Positions 1 to 8,128 of a stretch of 64,000 nucleotides of DNA are shown here, piece after piece; the stretch's first letter is position 1, and each line of letters starts with the position of its first letter. The position numbers were made by a program, and so were the translations under genes. This DNA is from Persicitalea sp963716085 (GTDB taxonomy: Bacteria > Bacteroidota > Bacteroidia > Cytophagales > Spirosomataceae). The notes below the pieces were generated by a model, which worked only from the letters and a program-made list of their open reading frames with translations, made no database searches and was not told where the DNA came from. The stretch spans positions 3,348,001 through 3,412,000 of the forward strand of contig OY970288.1 in assembly GCA_963716085.1 (NCBI GenBank). The letters are read 5' to 3'.

Positions 1-379
1 CTGGAATTGGTTCTACCCCTTCAATGCGGGACACGTAGAAAAGTATTTCCTTACCGATACTTGGACACCAGAGAATCCAAATGCCTATTTCCCGGCGGCC
101 CACATCTCGACCAACGACAAGAAGAACTTGCATGAACAGTCACGCTATGTACAGAACGCCGCCTACCTGCGGGCTAAGAATATAACATTGGCCTATGACC
201 TGCCGAGCAAACTGCTTGGCCGCATCGGCATGAGTCGGGCGCAGGTATTCGTAGCCGGAATGAACCTGTTCGAGTTCACGAAAATCCGCCACCCGCTCGA
301 TCCCGAGACTATTCGAGATACGCGTATCGAGTACCCCATGCAGCGGATCGGTACGTTGGGGATCAATGTGTCATTTTAA
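1..379 (+). CDS. SusC-family TonB-dependent receptor, C-terminal fragment
   Basis: This is the 3-prime end of a SusC/RagA outer-membrane receptor. The reading frame is open from base 2 and the gene begins before the window. About 125 residues remain, starting WNWFYPFNAG and ending IGTLGINVSF, the terminal beta-strands of the 22-strand barrel with a C-terminal aromatic residue as usual for outer-membrane insertion. The fragment is highly similar to the C-terminus of the SusC at 2892-6116, including the stretch GMSRAQV. SusC proteins import oligosaccharides across the outer membrane using TonB energy together with a SusD lipoprotein lid, and a SusD gene follows 77 bases downstream. The family call is firm; the substrate is not visible. 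Confidence 0.93.
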   Translation, partial: WNWFYPFNAGHVEKYFLTDTWTPENPNAYFPAAHISTNDKKNLHEQSRYVQNAAYLRAKNITLAYDLPSKLLGRIGMSRAQVFVAGMNLFEFTKIRHPLDPETIRDTRIEYPMQRIGTLGINVSF

Positions 380-391
380 ATAACGCTATAG

Positions 392-442
392 GCTTTAGGC
401 TGTAGGCTATAAGCTTACTGCCTATAGCCTACAGCCTAAAGC
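392..442. repeat. 20-bp perfect hairpin in susC-susD spacer
   Basis: Arms 392-411 (GCTTTAGGCTGTAGGCTATA) and 423-442 are exact reverse complements around an 11-base loop. The hairpin lies between a SusC gene and its SusD gene, with no T-run, so it is not a normal terminator. The arms are built from TAGGCT-like units. A related hairpin occupies the same position in the second susC-susD pair (6132-6171). It may set the SusC:SusD mRNA ratio or may simply be a dispersed palindrome. Confidence 0.85.
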
Positions 443-456
443 TAAAAACAAATAAC

Positions 457-2241
457 ATGAAAAACATACTTTTAAAACTAGGACTCGGCTGCGTGATGGT
501 GCTGGCAGTCAGTGCCTGTAACGACGACTTCCTGGAAAGGTATCCGTTGGATCAAATAACAAACGATACTTTCTGGAACACCGAAAATGACCTTGCGGTG
601 TACAATAATAGCTTGTACAACCTCATCCGGGACGATATCGACGTGCCTATTTTGCAGGGCCACCACGACGGTTTCGGTAGTCACTACGCCAGTCTCTGGA
701 CTCAGGATTCGTTTTCGGACAATATGGGTCCGCGGGTGGCGCGCCACAACCGCTTCCAGCAGGTACGAGCCGGCAAGCATAACACGACTGGCGGCGACCA
801 GTGGTTCGGCTACGATGGCTGGAACTTTGTTCGGGCTATCAACGTGGGCATGGGCAACTACGACCGTGCCAAAATTCCGCAAGCTACCAAGGATAAGTAC
901 ATTGGCGAGGCCCGCCTGATGCGTGGCTGGTTCTACGCCGAGAAGGTCAGCAAGTTTGGCGATGTGCCCTACGTGGATCGCGAGTTGAACATTGACTCCG
1001 AGGAGCTTTTCGCCGCTCGGACACCCCGCGCCGAGGTGATGAAGAAAGTGCTGGAAGACTTAAATTTTGCTAGTACCAAACTCCCTAACGATTGGGGCGA
1101 TGGCAATTCGCCGGGACGCATCAACCGCTGGGCTGCATTGTTGGTAAAGGCACGCGTGTGCCTGTTCGAGGGTACTTTTAACAAATACCACGGTATTGGC
1201 GATTCGAAGATGTGGCTGGAAGAAGCCGCGAAGGCTTCCAAAGAACTGATCGAGAAAGGGCCCTACAGCTTGTACAAAACGGGCGATCCGCAAAACGACT
1301 ATAACGCTACCCACCGGATGCTCGATCTGACGGGCAATCCTGAGGTAATCCAGTGGAGAAAATACAAGGTCGGTGTATTTACCAACCACGTGCTGTCTTA
1401 TTTCCGTAGCTACTCGGGAGGACTTACAAAAAGCATTGTAGATGACTACCTCTGTACTGACGGTCTGCCTATTTCTCTTTCGCCGCTGTACAAAGGGGAC
1501 GAAACGGTTGAAAATGTTTTCGTAAACCGTGACCCCCGGCTGAGTCAGACGGCCCTGCGACCCTCTGAAACGGAGAAATACCGTTACGACCGGGACGATG
1601 GCCGCGAATATCCTCGCCTGGAAGGAACTCCCGGCGGTGGCGTCAAGAGCACGACGGGTTACCATATCATCAAGAACTATAACGTTAATGACCTGATCGG
1701 AAAATCTTACAACCAAGGAGAAATGCCAGCCGTGATTCTGCGGCTTGGTGAGGCGTTGCTAATCTACGCCGAAGCGATGGCTGAGCTGGGAACCATTACC
1801 CAAGCTGACCTGGACATGTCGATCAACAAGTTGCGCGACCGTGTGGGGATGCCCCATTTGAAAATGGGTGCCGTTCCGGTCGATCCTAACTATGCCATTC
1901 ACGGAGTTTCACCGATCATCGCCGAAATCCGCCGCGAACGTCGCATCGAGCTGGCTGTCGAAGGCCATCGCTATAACGACATCAAGCGCTGGAAGATGGG
2001 CAAGCTGTTGACTCGTAAGGACTACGGGATGCGCTGGAGCGCGGCTAACAAGGCCAAGTACAGCCCTACCAGCATGCAGACTTCAATCGACCCTGTGTCG
2101 GGCAAGGAGTACATCGATGTCTATAAAGGCACCGACTTTGAGAATCCCGTCTTCGACGAGGGCAAGCACTATTTCTGGCCCATTCCACTTGATGATTTAG
2201 CTGCAAATCCGGCGCTGGGACAGAATCCTGGATGGGAGTAA
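457..2241 (+). CDS. SusD/RagB-family glycan-binding lipoprotein
   Basis: This 594-residue SusD-family protein is the surface lipoprotein that caps the upstream SusC receptor and binds glycan. It has a lipoprotein signal with Cys21 after AVSA, then the SusD-typical start DDFLERYPLDQ. The TPR-rich core contains RLGEALLIYAEAMAELG and the conserved C-terminal segment IRRERRIELAVEGHRYNDIKRW, usual for RagB/SusD. Length is normal for the family (about 500-650 residues). It follows SusC after a 77-base spacer holding a 20-bp hairpin. It is closely similar along its length to the SusD at 6183-7964, which marks a tandem duplication of the whole pair. The ligand cannot be read from sequence; context suggests a sulfated glycan. 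Confidence 0.95.
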   Translation: MKNILLKLGLGCVMVLAVSACNDDFLERYPLDQITNDTFWNTENDLAVYNNSLYNLIRDDIDVPILQGHHDGFGSHYASLWTQDSFSDNMGPRVARHNRFQQVRAGKHNTTGGDQWFGYDGWNFVRAINVGMGNYDRAKIPQATKDKYIGEARLMRGWFYAEKVSKFGDVPYVDRELNIDSEELFAARTPRAEVMKKVLEDLNFASTKLPNDWGDGNSPGRINRWAALLVKARVCLFEGTFNKYHGIGDSKMWLEEAAKASKELIEKGPYSLYKTGDPQNDYNATHRMLDLTGNPEVIQWRKYKVGVFTNHVLSYFRSYSGGLTKSIVDDYLCTDGLPISLSPLYKGDETVENVFVNRDPRLSQTALRPSETEKYRYDRDDGREYPRLEGTPGGGVKSTTGYHIIKNYNVNDLIGKSYNQGEMPAVILRLGEALLIYAEAMAELGTITQADLDMSINKLRDRVGMPHLKMGAVPVDPNYAIHGVSPIIAEIRRERRIELAVEGHRYNDIKRWKMGKLLTRKDYGMRWSAANKAKYSPTSMQTSIDPVSGKEYIDVYKGTDFENPVFDEGKHYFWPIPLDDLAANPALGQNPGWE

Positions 2242-2247
2242 GATGCC

Positions 2248-2339
2248 AATTTTGAATGATAGAATGATAGCGGACGCCGCGCGGAATAAAATTCTGAGTC
2301 CAGTATTCACTCATTCTATCATTCACTCATTCTATCATT
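2248..2339. repeat. GAATGAGT-type dispersed palindromic element, copy A
   Basis: An imperfect inverted repeat starts AATTTTGAATGATAGAAT and ends with ATTCACTCATTCTATCATT. Its centre contains the string CTGAGTCCAGTATTC, which is shared exactly with copy B (7971-8055). It lies just after a SusD stop codon and immediately before a strong terminator. Copies C (15067-15104) and D (51524-51624) share the arms. No coding potential is evident. Confidence 0.8.
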
Positions 2340-2388
2340 AAAAAAGAGCCGCCCCGAAAGCATGATGCTTTCGGGGCGGCTCTTTTTT
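2340..2388. terminator. Bidirectional intrinsic terminator after SusD
   Basis: A perfect 23-bp inverted repeat (2340-2362 and 2366-2388) around a 3-base loop has a GC-rich core, GAGCCGCCCCGAAAGC, bounded by six A and six T. It would end the first susC-susD transcript and would also work on the other strand. Confidence 0.92.
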
Positions 2389-2521
2389 ATGGTTTCCGCA
2401 AGAGTGCTGTCGATAATTATTTTACAGTTTTGTTTTTCTCTATAAAATACTGGAATTCAAATGCTTGCGAAAAAATAAATTATTTCAAGAAAAAATTTTC
2501 TTCTCCAGATAAAAAATTTGA

Positions 2522-2551
2522 TTTGACATATTGGAAAGAAACATACATTTG
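2522..2551 (+). promoter_or_regulatory. Bacteroidota-type promoter for the second susC
   Basis: TTTG at 2522-2525 and TACATTTG at 2544-2551 are 18 bases apart. This matches the Bacteroidota sigma-ABfr consensus (TTTG, then about 17-23 bases, then TAnnTTTG). It sits in the AT-rich 500-base space after the 2340-2388 terminator and would give a leader of about 330 bases before the ATG at 2892. The rest of 2389-2891 holds no convincing gene; a small stem GACGC/GCGTC lies near 2807-2821. Mapping was by eye only. Confidence 0.55.
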
Positions 2552-2891
2552 CAGGATTTTTTTGCGAAGCAGTCAAATTACTTTTCTAACAATCAAAGAG
2601 TTAGACGGCATTCTGAAATTCTCAAAAAAATATTTCTAGAAACCTCAGGGTAACGGTCAGGAATTAGCGTCAAAGGTCATTATGTCCCGAAAAACCAGGA
2701 GCATTCTGAATCCACCACACGCTAGAAAATTACAGTCACTGATAAAGCTTCATCGCCTATGTAAAATACCCTGAAAAAGTGGCAGTAGCCAGGCTTCCGC
2801 CAGAGCGACGCGCAAAGCGTCCACTCGCCAAAGTAACGTTTCCAGTAATGCAAGTTTCTTAAATCCAACAACTCACCTTTTTTTCAATTCT

Positions 2892-5800
2892 ATGAAAAGA
2901 ATTTTTATCAAGCCATTGAGCAGTGCCCTCACCCGGCATTGCCTTGCGTTGTTTGCGGCTTTCTTCCTGCTGGGAGCGCTGCCGCAAGATGCACTCGCCC
3001 AGGAACGCTCGCTATCGGGCGTCGTGAAAGACGACAGCGGCCTCGAACTACCGGGCGTGAGCGTAGTCGTGAAAGGCACCACCCGCGGCACGACCACCGA
3101 CGGAGACGGCAAGTACAAACTCACCATACCGGGCCCCAACACCACGCTGGTATTCAGCTTCGTAGGATACAGTTCGCGGGAGGAACTGGTGGGCAACCGC
3201 GCCACCATCGACCTGAGCCTTGCCGGCGAGGACAAGATTTTGAACGAGGTGGTCGTAGTGGGCTACGGCACCCAGGAGAAAGTCAACCTGACGGGTGCGG
3301 TCGGCGTAGCCACCGCCGAACGGCTCGAAAACCGCCCCATCGCCAGCGCGGGCGAAGGCTTGCAGGGCGTGATCCCCAACCTGAACATCACGGTGCGCAA
3401 CGGCGACCCTTCGCAGTCGCCTCAGTTCAACATCCGGGGCTACGAATCCATCAACGGCGGCTCGCCGCTGATTCTGGTCGACAACGTGCCGATGGACATC
3501 AACCGCATCAACCCCAACGACATCGAGAGCATCAGCGTGTTGAAAGACGCCTCTGCGGCCGCCGTTTACGGAGCGCGGGCGGCCTTTGGGGTCGTTTTAG
3601 TGACTACAAAAAGCGGCAAAGCGGGCAAAATCCAGGTGAACTTCGGCTCGCAGTTTTCGCTGGCCAAGCCCATTTTCAACATGGACGTCGTGACGGATCC
3701 CTACGAGTTTGTGCAGGCCCGCAACGCCGCCAACATCCGTACAAACGGTAACCCGAATTACGATCCCGCCTTCGTGGAAGCGACCAAGAAATGGTCCGAA
3801 AACCCCATTCCTGCCAATGAGTGGGGTGTGGTCAACGGCCGCTTGCAGTACTACGGCTTCAACCGTTATCAGGAACAAATCATGACCGACTTCGCCCCGA
3901 CCAACCAGCAGGACCTATCGGTAGCGGGAGGCAGCGACAAGGCGAAGTTCTTTGTTTCGCTGGGACGTTTCAGCAAAGACGGCTACCTGCGGATGAACAA
4001 CGAAACCTTCAAACGCTACAATCTCTTGGTAAAGGGCGATTTTCAGGTGAACAAATGGCTGAGCCTGGACAACAAGGTGGTTTTCAACTCCCAGAACAGC
4101 GACAAGCCCCACTTCTACAACTGGGACGTGAACATCAACTCCATGGCGCGGGTCAACCCCATCCAGCCCATTCAGTTTCCCGATCTGGAGTACTACATCA
4201 CCCCCGGCGACCGCGACAAATACGCCCAGTACATCGGTAAGTATTTCAGTGGCACCAACTTCCTCCCTTACTTACAGGACGGAGGCCGCGAGACTTTCAC
4301 GCGCAATGACATTTGGCTCACCCAGGGCGCGACGCTCACGCCACTTCCCGGTTTGAAAGTCGTGGGAAATTTCTCCTATAACATTTTCAACGAGATGTAC
4401 CAGGATGTGCAGAGCCGGGTAGAAGTGATGGATACCGACTTGCTGGCTAAAAGTCCCGTCAGCTTTGGTTTTAGCGGCGACGACTGGATCGAGAACCGTA
4501 CCCGATACAACCAGTATTACGTAATCAATGCTTTTGCCCAGTACACGCTGCAAAACACCGGCAAGCACAACCTGACGACCATGGTCGGCTACAACGAGGA
4601 GGCCGGGCGCAACAGCACGGTGTACGCCCAGGCCCGCCAGCTCATCACCCCGCTGGTCACCGACCTGAATGCCACCACCGGGGTACAGGTGACGAGAGGG
4701 GGCAAATCGCACGTGGCCCTGCGCGGCGTCTTTTACCGCATGACCTACAACTACGACGACCGCTACCTGCTGGAAGCCAACGGCCGCTACGACGGTACTT
4801 CACGCTTTCCGAGCGATAGCCGTTTCGGTTTCTTCCCTTCCTTCTCGGCGGGCTGGCGGATCAGCAACGAAAAGTTCATGGCGGGCACCAACGGCTGGCT
4901 GGACAACCTGAAGATACGCGCCTCCTACGGTACTTTGGGCAACCAGACGATCCGAAACCGCAGTAATGGCAACGAGTTGTTCTATCCCTACATCTCAGCC
5001 ATGGGTACCGGACAGGCGCCTTTCATCTTCAATAACTCTACCCAGCCTTTCGTCTCGCCGGCCGGACTGGTCAGTCCGTCGCTCACCTGGGAATCCGTCA
5101 CCTCCCAAAACATCGGCTTGGATTTCACGGCGTTGCGGAGCCGCCTGGACCTGTCGTTCGACCTGTACGCCCGCGACACAAAGAACATGCTCATGAACGT
5201 CGATTATCCCGATATTCTGGGCGTCAACGCTCCCCAGGAAAACGCCGCCGACCTGCGCACCCAGGGCTGGGAATTGTCGCTTACCTGGCGCGATAGAATC
5301 AAGACCGACTGGAGCTACGACGTAACACTAGCCCTGGCTGACGCCCAGGCCACCATCACCCGTTTCCAGAACCCCAGCGGCGCGCTGCCCAACCCCGGAC
5401 AGGGTATCTTTTACGTCGGGCAGAAACTCGGCGAAATCTGGGGCTACGAAACCGTGGGAATCTTCCAGACCGATGAGGCCGTCAAGGCCGCACCGGAACA
5501 GACGCGACTCGGTAACAACTGGCGGGCGGGCGACATTCAGTACGCCGACCTGAACGGCGACGGCATCATCAGCCCCGGCAAAAACACGCTCGAAGATCCG
5601 GGCGACCGCCGCATCATCGGCAACACCTCGCCCCGGTACAGCTTCGGTATCAACACCAGCATCGCCTGGAAGGGCCTGAGCCTGACGGCCTTCTTCCAGG
5701 GCATCGGCCAGACCGACTACCTGCCCGGTAACAACAACTGGACCTGGTTCTACCCCTTCAACGCGGGCCACGTCGAGCGCTACTACATCACCGATAGCTG

Positions 5801-6116
5801 GACGCCGGAAAATCCAAACGCCTACTTCCCCGCCGCCCACATCTCGACCAGCGACAAGAAGAACATTCAGGGACAAACGCGCTTTTTGCAGAACGCCGCT
5901 TACCTGCGGGCCAAGAACATCCAGCTCAGCTACACGCTGCCCGTGGCCCTTAGCAGCAAAATCGGCATGAGCCGCGCGCAGGTGTACGTCTCGGGCATGA
6001 ACCTTTTCGAGATCACCAGGATGCGCAAGCCGCTCGATCCCGAAACGATCGCCACCCAGACCATCGAGTACCCGATGCAACGGATTGGGACAATGGGGAT
6101 TAATGTGTCATTTTAA
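2892..6116 (+). CDS. SusC-family TonB-dependent receptor
   Basis: This complete 1074-residue SusC/RagA receptor imports oligosaccharides across the outer membrane. It has a signal peptide (about residues 1-36, ending DALAQ) and a carboxypeptidase-regulatory-like domain (about 38-112, VVKDDSGLELPGVSVVVKGT). Next come the TonB-box/plug start NEVVVVGYGTQEKVNLTGAV, the plug signature SISVLKDASAAAVYGARAA, and a barrel ending in MGINVSF. The length is typical. The start ATG is preceded by an A/T-rich leader with no Shine-Dalgarno, as usual in this phylum. SusD follows after a 66-base hairpin-bearing spacer. The C-terminus is a near copy of the partial SusC at the window start, so the two pairs are tandem duplicates. 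Confidence 0.96.
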   Translation: MKRIFIKPLSSALTRHCLALFAAFFLLGALPQDALAQERSLSGVVKDDSGLELPGVSVVVKGTTRGTTTDGDGKYKLTIPGPNTTLVFSFVGYSSREELVGNRATIDLSLAGEDKILNEVVVVGYGTQEKVNLTGAVGVATAERLENRPIASAGEGLQGVIPNLNITVRNGDPSQSPQFNIRGYESINGGSPLILVDNVPMDINRINPNDIESISVLKDASAAAVYGARAAFGVVLVTTKSGKAGKIQVNFGSQFSLAKPIFNMDVVTDPYEFVQARNAANIRTNGNPNYDPAFVEATKKWSENPIPANEWGVVNGRLQYYGFNRYQEQIMTDFAPTNQQDLSVAGGSDKAKFFVSLGRFSKDGYLRMNNETFKRYNLLVKGDFQVNKWLSLDNKVVFNSQNSDKPHFYNWDVNINSMARVNPIQPIQFPDLEYYITPGDRDKYAQYIGKYFSGTNFLPYLQDGGRETFTRNDIWLTQGATLTPLPGLKVVGNFSYNIFNEMYQDVQSRVEVMDTDLLAKSPVSFGFSGDDWIENRTRYNQYYVINAFAQYTLQNTGKHNLTTMVGYNEEAGRNSTVYAQARQLITPLVTDLNATTGVQVTRGGKSHVALRGVFYRMTYNYDDRYLLEANGRYDGTSRFPSDSRFGFFPSFSAGWRISNEKFMAGTNGWLDNLKIRASYGTLGNQTIRNRSNGNELFYPYISAMGTGQAPFIFNNSTQPFVSPAGLVSPSLTWESVTSQNIGLDFTALRSRLDLSFDLYARDTKNMLMNVDYPDILGVNAPQENAADLRTQGWELSLTWRDRIKTDWSYDVTLALADAQATITRFQNPSGALPNPGQGIFYVGQKLGEIWGYETVGIFQTDEAVKAAPEQTRLGNNWRAGDIQYADLNGDGIISPGKNTLEDPGDRRIIGNTSPRYSFGINTSIAWKGLSLTAFFQGIGQTDYLPGNNNWTWFYPFNAGHVERYYITDSWTPENPNAYFPAAHISTSDKKNIQGQTRFLQNAAYLRAKNIQLSYTLPVALSSKIGMSRAQVYVSGMNLFEITRMRKPLDPETIATQTIEYPMQRIGTMGINVSF

Positions 6117-6131
6117 ACAAAAGCTTTAGGC

Positions 6132-6171
6132 TTTATGCTGTAGGCTATAAGCTTATTGCCTACAGCATAAA
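6132..6171. repeat. Hairpin in second susC-susD spacer
   Basis: Arms 6132-6145 (TTTATGCTGTAGGC) and 6158-6171 are perfectly complementary over 14 bp. The 12-base loop itself contains the palindrome ATAAGCTTAT. Position and TAGGCT-like building blocks match the hairpin at 392-442. There is no T-run, so a regulatory, processing or dispersed-repeat role is likelier than simple termination. Confidence 0.8.
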
Positions 6172-6182
6172 AACAAACGAAT

Positions 6183-7964
6183 ATGAAAAAGAACCTTTTT
6201 AAATACTGCTTCAGCTTGTTGGTGGCATTCTCTCTGAGCGGCTGCAACGACGATTTGCTCGAAAAGTACCCGCTGGATCAGATCACCAACGATACTTTTT
6301 GGAACACGGAAAACGACCTCGCGGTCTATAATACCACCCTGTACAACCAGGTGCGGATCGACGAGCAAATTCCCGTTATGATGGGACACCGGGATGGCTT
6401 CAACAGTCACTTTGCCAGCATATGGCAGCAGGACGAACTGTCGGACAACATGGCTCCGCGCGAGCCGCGCCACGTGTTTTTTCAGCAACTACGGGCGGGC
6501 AAGCACAACGTCCCCTCCAACCCCGATTGGTTCGGGTACCAGGGCTGGAACTTCGTGCGTGCCATCAACGTGGGCATGGCCAACTACAACAAGGCGGCGA
6601 TTCCGCAGGCTACCAAAGACAGGTACATCGGCGAGGCCCGGCTTTTCCGGGGCTGGTTCTACGCCGAGAAAGTGGCGAAGTACGGCGATGTACCCTACGT
6701 GGAGCGTGAGTTGAGCGTCGATTCGGAAGAATTGTACGCCGCCCGCACGCCCCGAAAGGAAGCCATGCAAAAAGTACTGGCCGACTTGAATTTTGCCTGT
6801 GAAAAACTACCCAACGACTGGGGCGACGGCAACGCACCGGGCCGCATCAACCGCTGGGGTGCTTTGCTGGTGAAGGCGCGGGTATGCCTTTACGAAGGTA
6901 CTTTCAACAAGTACCACGGGGCGGGTGAGTCCGCGATGTGGCTCGAAGAAGCCGCCAAAGCCGCCAAGGAGTTGATGGATAGAGGTCCCTACCGCCTGTA
7001 TAATACCGGCAACCCTCAAAATGACTACAACGCCTACCACCGGGTGTTGGACCTGACCGGAAACCCCGAGGTGATCTCCTGGCGGAAGTACAAAACGGGC
7101 ATAATCAACAACAACGTGCAGGGGTACTTCAACTACACGGGCGGTGCAACCAAGAGCGTGGTCGAGGACTACCTCTGCTCCGACGGGTTGCCCATTTCGC
7201 TCTCGCCGCTCTATAAGGGCGACGAGAAGTTCGAGGACGTGTTCGAGAACCGCGACCCGCGTCTCCGCCAGACGGTGCTGCATCCGGCCGACACCAAGAA
7301 GTACAACTACCACCTCGGCGACGGACGCACCTACCCGCGCCTGCTGGGCGTACCGGGCGGTGGTTTCCAGACGACCACGGGCTATCACATCATCAAGCAC
7401 TACAACGCCGATGACATGATTGGCAAAGCCTTCAACACGGGCGAGTCGCCCGCCATCACGCTGCGCCTGGCCGAGGCGCTGCTCACCTACGCCGAGGCCA
7501 AGGCCGAACTCGGAACGCTCACCCAGGCCGACCTGGATGTTTCGATCAACAGACTGCGCGACCGCGTGAAGATGCCGCACCTGACGCTGGGCAGCATTCC
7601 GGTCGATCCGCGCTATACCAAAGACGGAGTTTCGCCGCTCATCGTCGAGATCCGCCGCGAGCGCCGTATCGAGTTGTTCATGGAAGGCCACCGCTACACC
7701 GACCTCAAGCGCTGGAAGCAGGGCAAGAAGTTGGAGATCCCGACGATGGGCATCCGCTGGAGCGCCGATGCGCAAGCCCGTTTTAAGGGTACCATCATGC
7801 GGACCTCCATCGACCCCGTGTCGGGCAAGGAGTATATCGACGTGTACAAGGGAACGGACTGGGCCAACCCCGTCTTCGACGAAGCCAAGCACTATCTCTG
7901 GCCAATTCCTTTGAATTCACTGGCCCAGAATCCGGCGATCAAGCAGAATCCGGGGTGGGAGTAG
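6183..7964 (+). CDS. SusD/RagB-family glycan-binding lipoprotein
   Basis: This 593-residue SusD partner of the SusC at 2892 is a surface-exposed glycan-binding lid. The lipoprotein signal ends SLSG before Cys21, followed by NDDLLEKYPLDQITNDTFW. The core and C-terminus contain LRLAEALLTYAEAKAELG and IRRERRIELFMEGHRYTDLKRW, hallmarks of SusD/RagB. Long stretches match the SusD at 457-2241, but the middle (around residues 290-330 and 520-545) differs. That pattern fits duplicated receptors that keep the fold and tune the ligand. A dispersed palindrome and a terminator follow the stop. Confidence 0.95.
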   Translation: MKKNLFKYCFSLLVAFSLSGCNDDLLEKYPLDQITNDTFWNTENDLAVYNTTLYNQVRIDEQIPVMMGHRDGFNSHFASIWQQDELSDNMAPREPRHVFFQQLRAGKHNVPSNPDWFGYQGWNFVRAINVGMANYNKAAIPQATKDRYIGEARLFRGWFYAEKVAKYGDVPYVERELSVDSEELYAARTPRKEAMQKVLADLNFACEKLPNDWGDGNAPGRINRWGALLVKARVCLYEGTFNKYHGAGESAMWLEEAAKAAKELMDRGPYRLYNTGNPQNDYNAYHRVLDLTGNPEVISWRKYKTGIINNNVQGYFNYTGGATKSVVEDYLCSDGLPISLSPLYKGDEKFEDVFENRDPRLRQTVLHPADTKKYNYHLGDGRTYPRLLGVPGGGFQTTTGYHIIKHYNADDMIGKAFNTGESPAITLRLAEALLTYAEAKAELGTLTQADLDVSINRLRDRVKMPHLTLGSIPVDPRYTKDGVSPLIVEIRRERRIELFMEGHRYTDLKRWKQGKKLEIPTMGIRWSADAQARFKGTIMRTSIDPVSGKEYIDVYKGTDWANPVFDEAKHYLWPIPLNSLAQNPAIKQNPGWE

Positions 7965-7970
7965 TTTTTT

Positions 7971-8055
7971 AATTTTGAATGATAGAATGAGTGAATGAGT
8001 GAATAAAAGTCTGAGTCCAGTATTCTATCACTCTATCATTCACTCATTCTATCAT
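7971..8055. repeat. GAATGAGT-type dispersed palindromic element, copy B
   Basis: This is the clearest copy. It opens AATTTTGAATGATAGAATGA, has a tandem of GAATGAGT, then the core CTGAGTCCAGTATTC, and closes with the inverted arm ATCATTCACTCATTCTATCAT minus its last letters. As with copy A it sits between a SusD stop codon and an intrinsic terminator, so element and terminator were probably duplicated with the susCD unit, or inserted twice at the same kind of site. Confidence 0.8.
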
Positions 8056-8061
8056 AAAGTA

Positions 8062-8106
8062 AGCCAGCCGAACAGCATTAGAAAAGCTATTCGGATGGCT
8101 TTTTTT
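8062..8106 (+). terminator. Intrinsic terminator after second SusD
   Basis: A stem of 15 positions (8062-8076 with 8086-8100, 13 of 15 paired) is followed by a run of seven T. It would end the second susC-susD transcript. The downstream lyase gene starts 23 bases later, so that gene probably needs readthrough or a promoter hidden in this region. Confidence 0.75.
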
Positions 8107-8128
8107 ATTTAAACGCATTTCTGACCCT

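Noticed and set aside
2430..2639. 69-codon plus-strand frame in the susC leader
   Set aside because: Lys/Phe/Ile-rich translation typical of AT-rich non-coding DNA; it overlaps the promoter candidate.
6807..7892. Antisense frame of 361 codons over the second SusD
   Set aside because: Shadow of the SusD coding frame with no domain or signal features.
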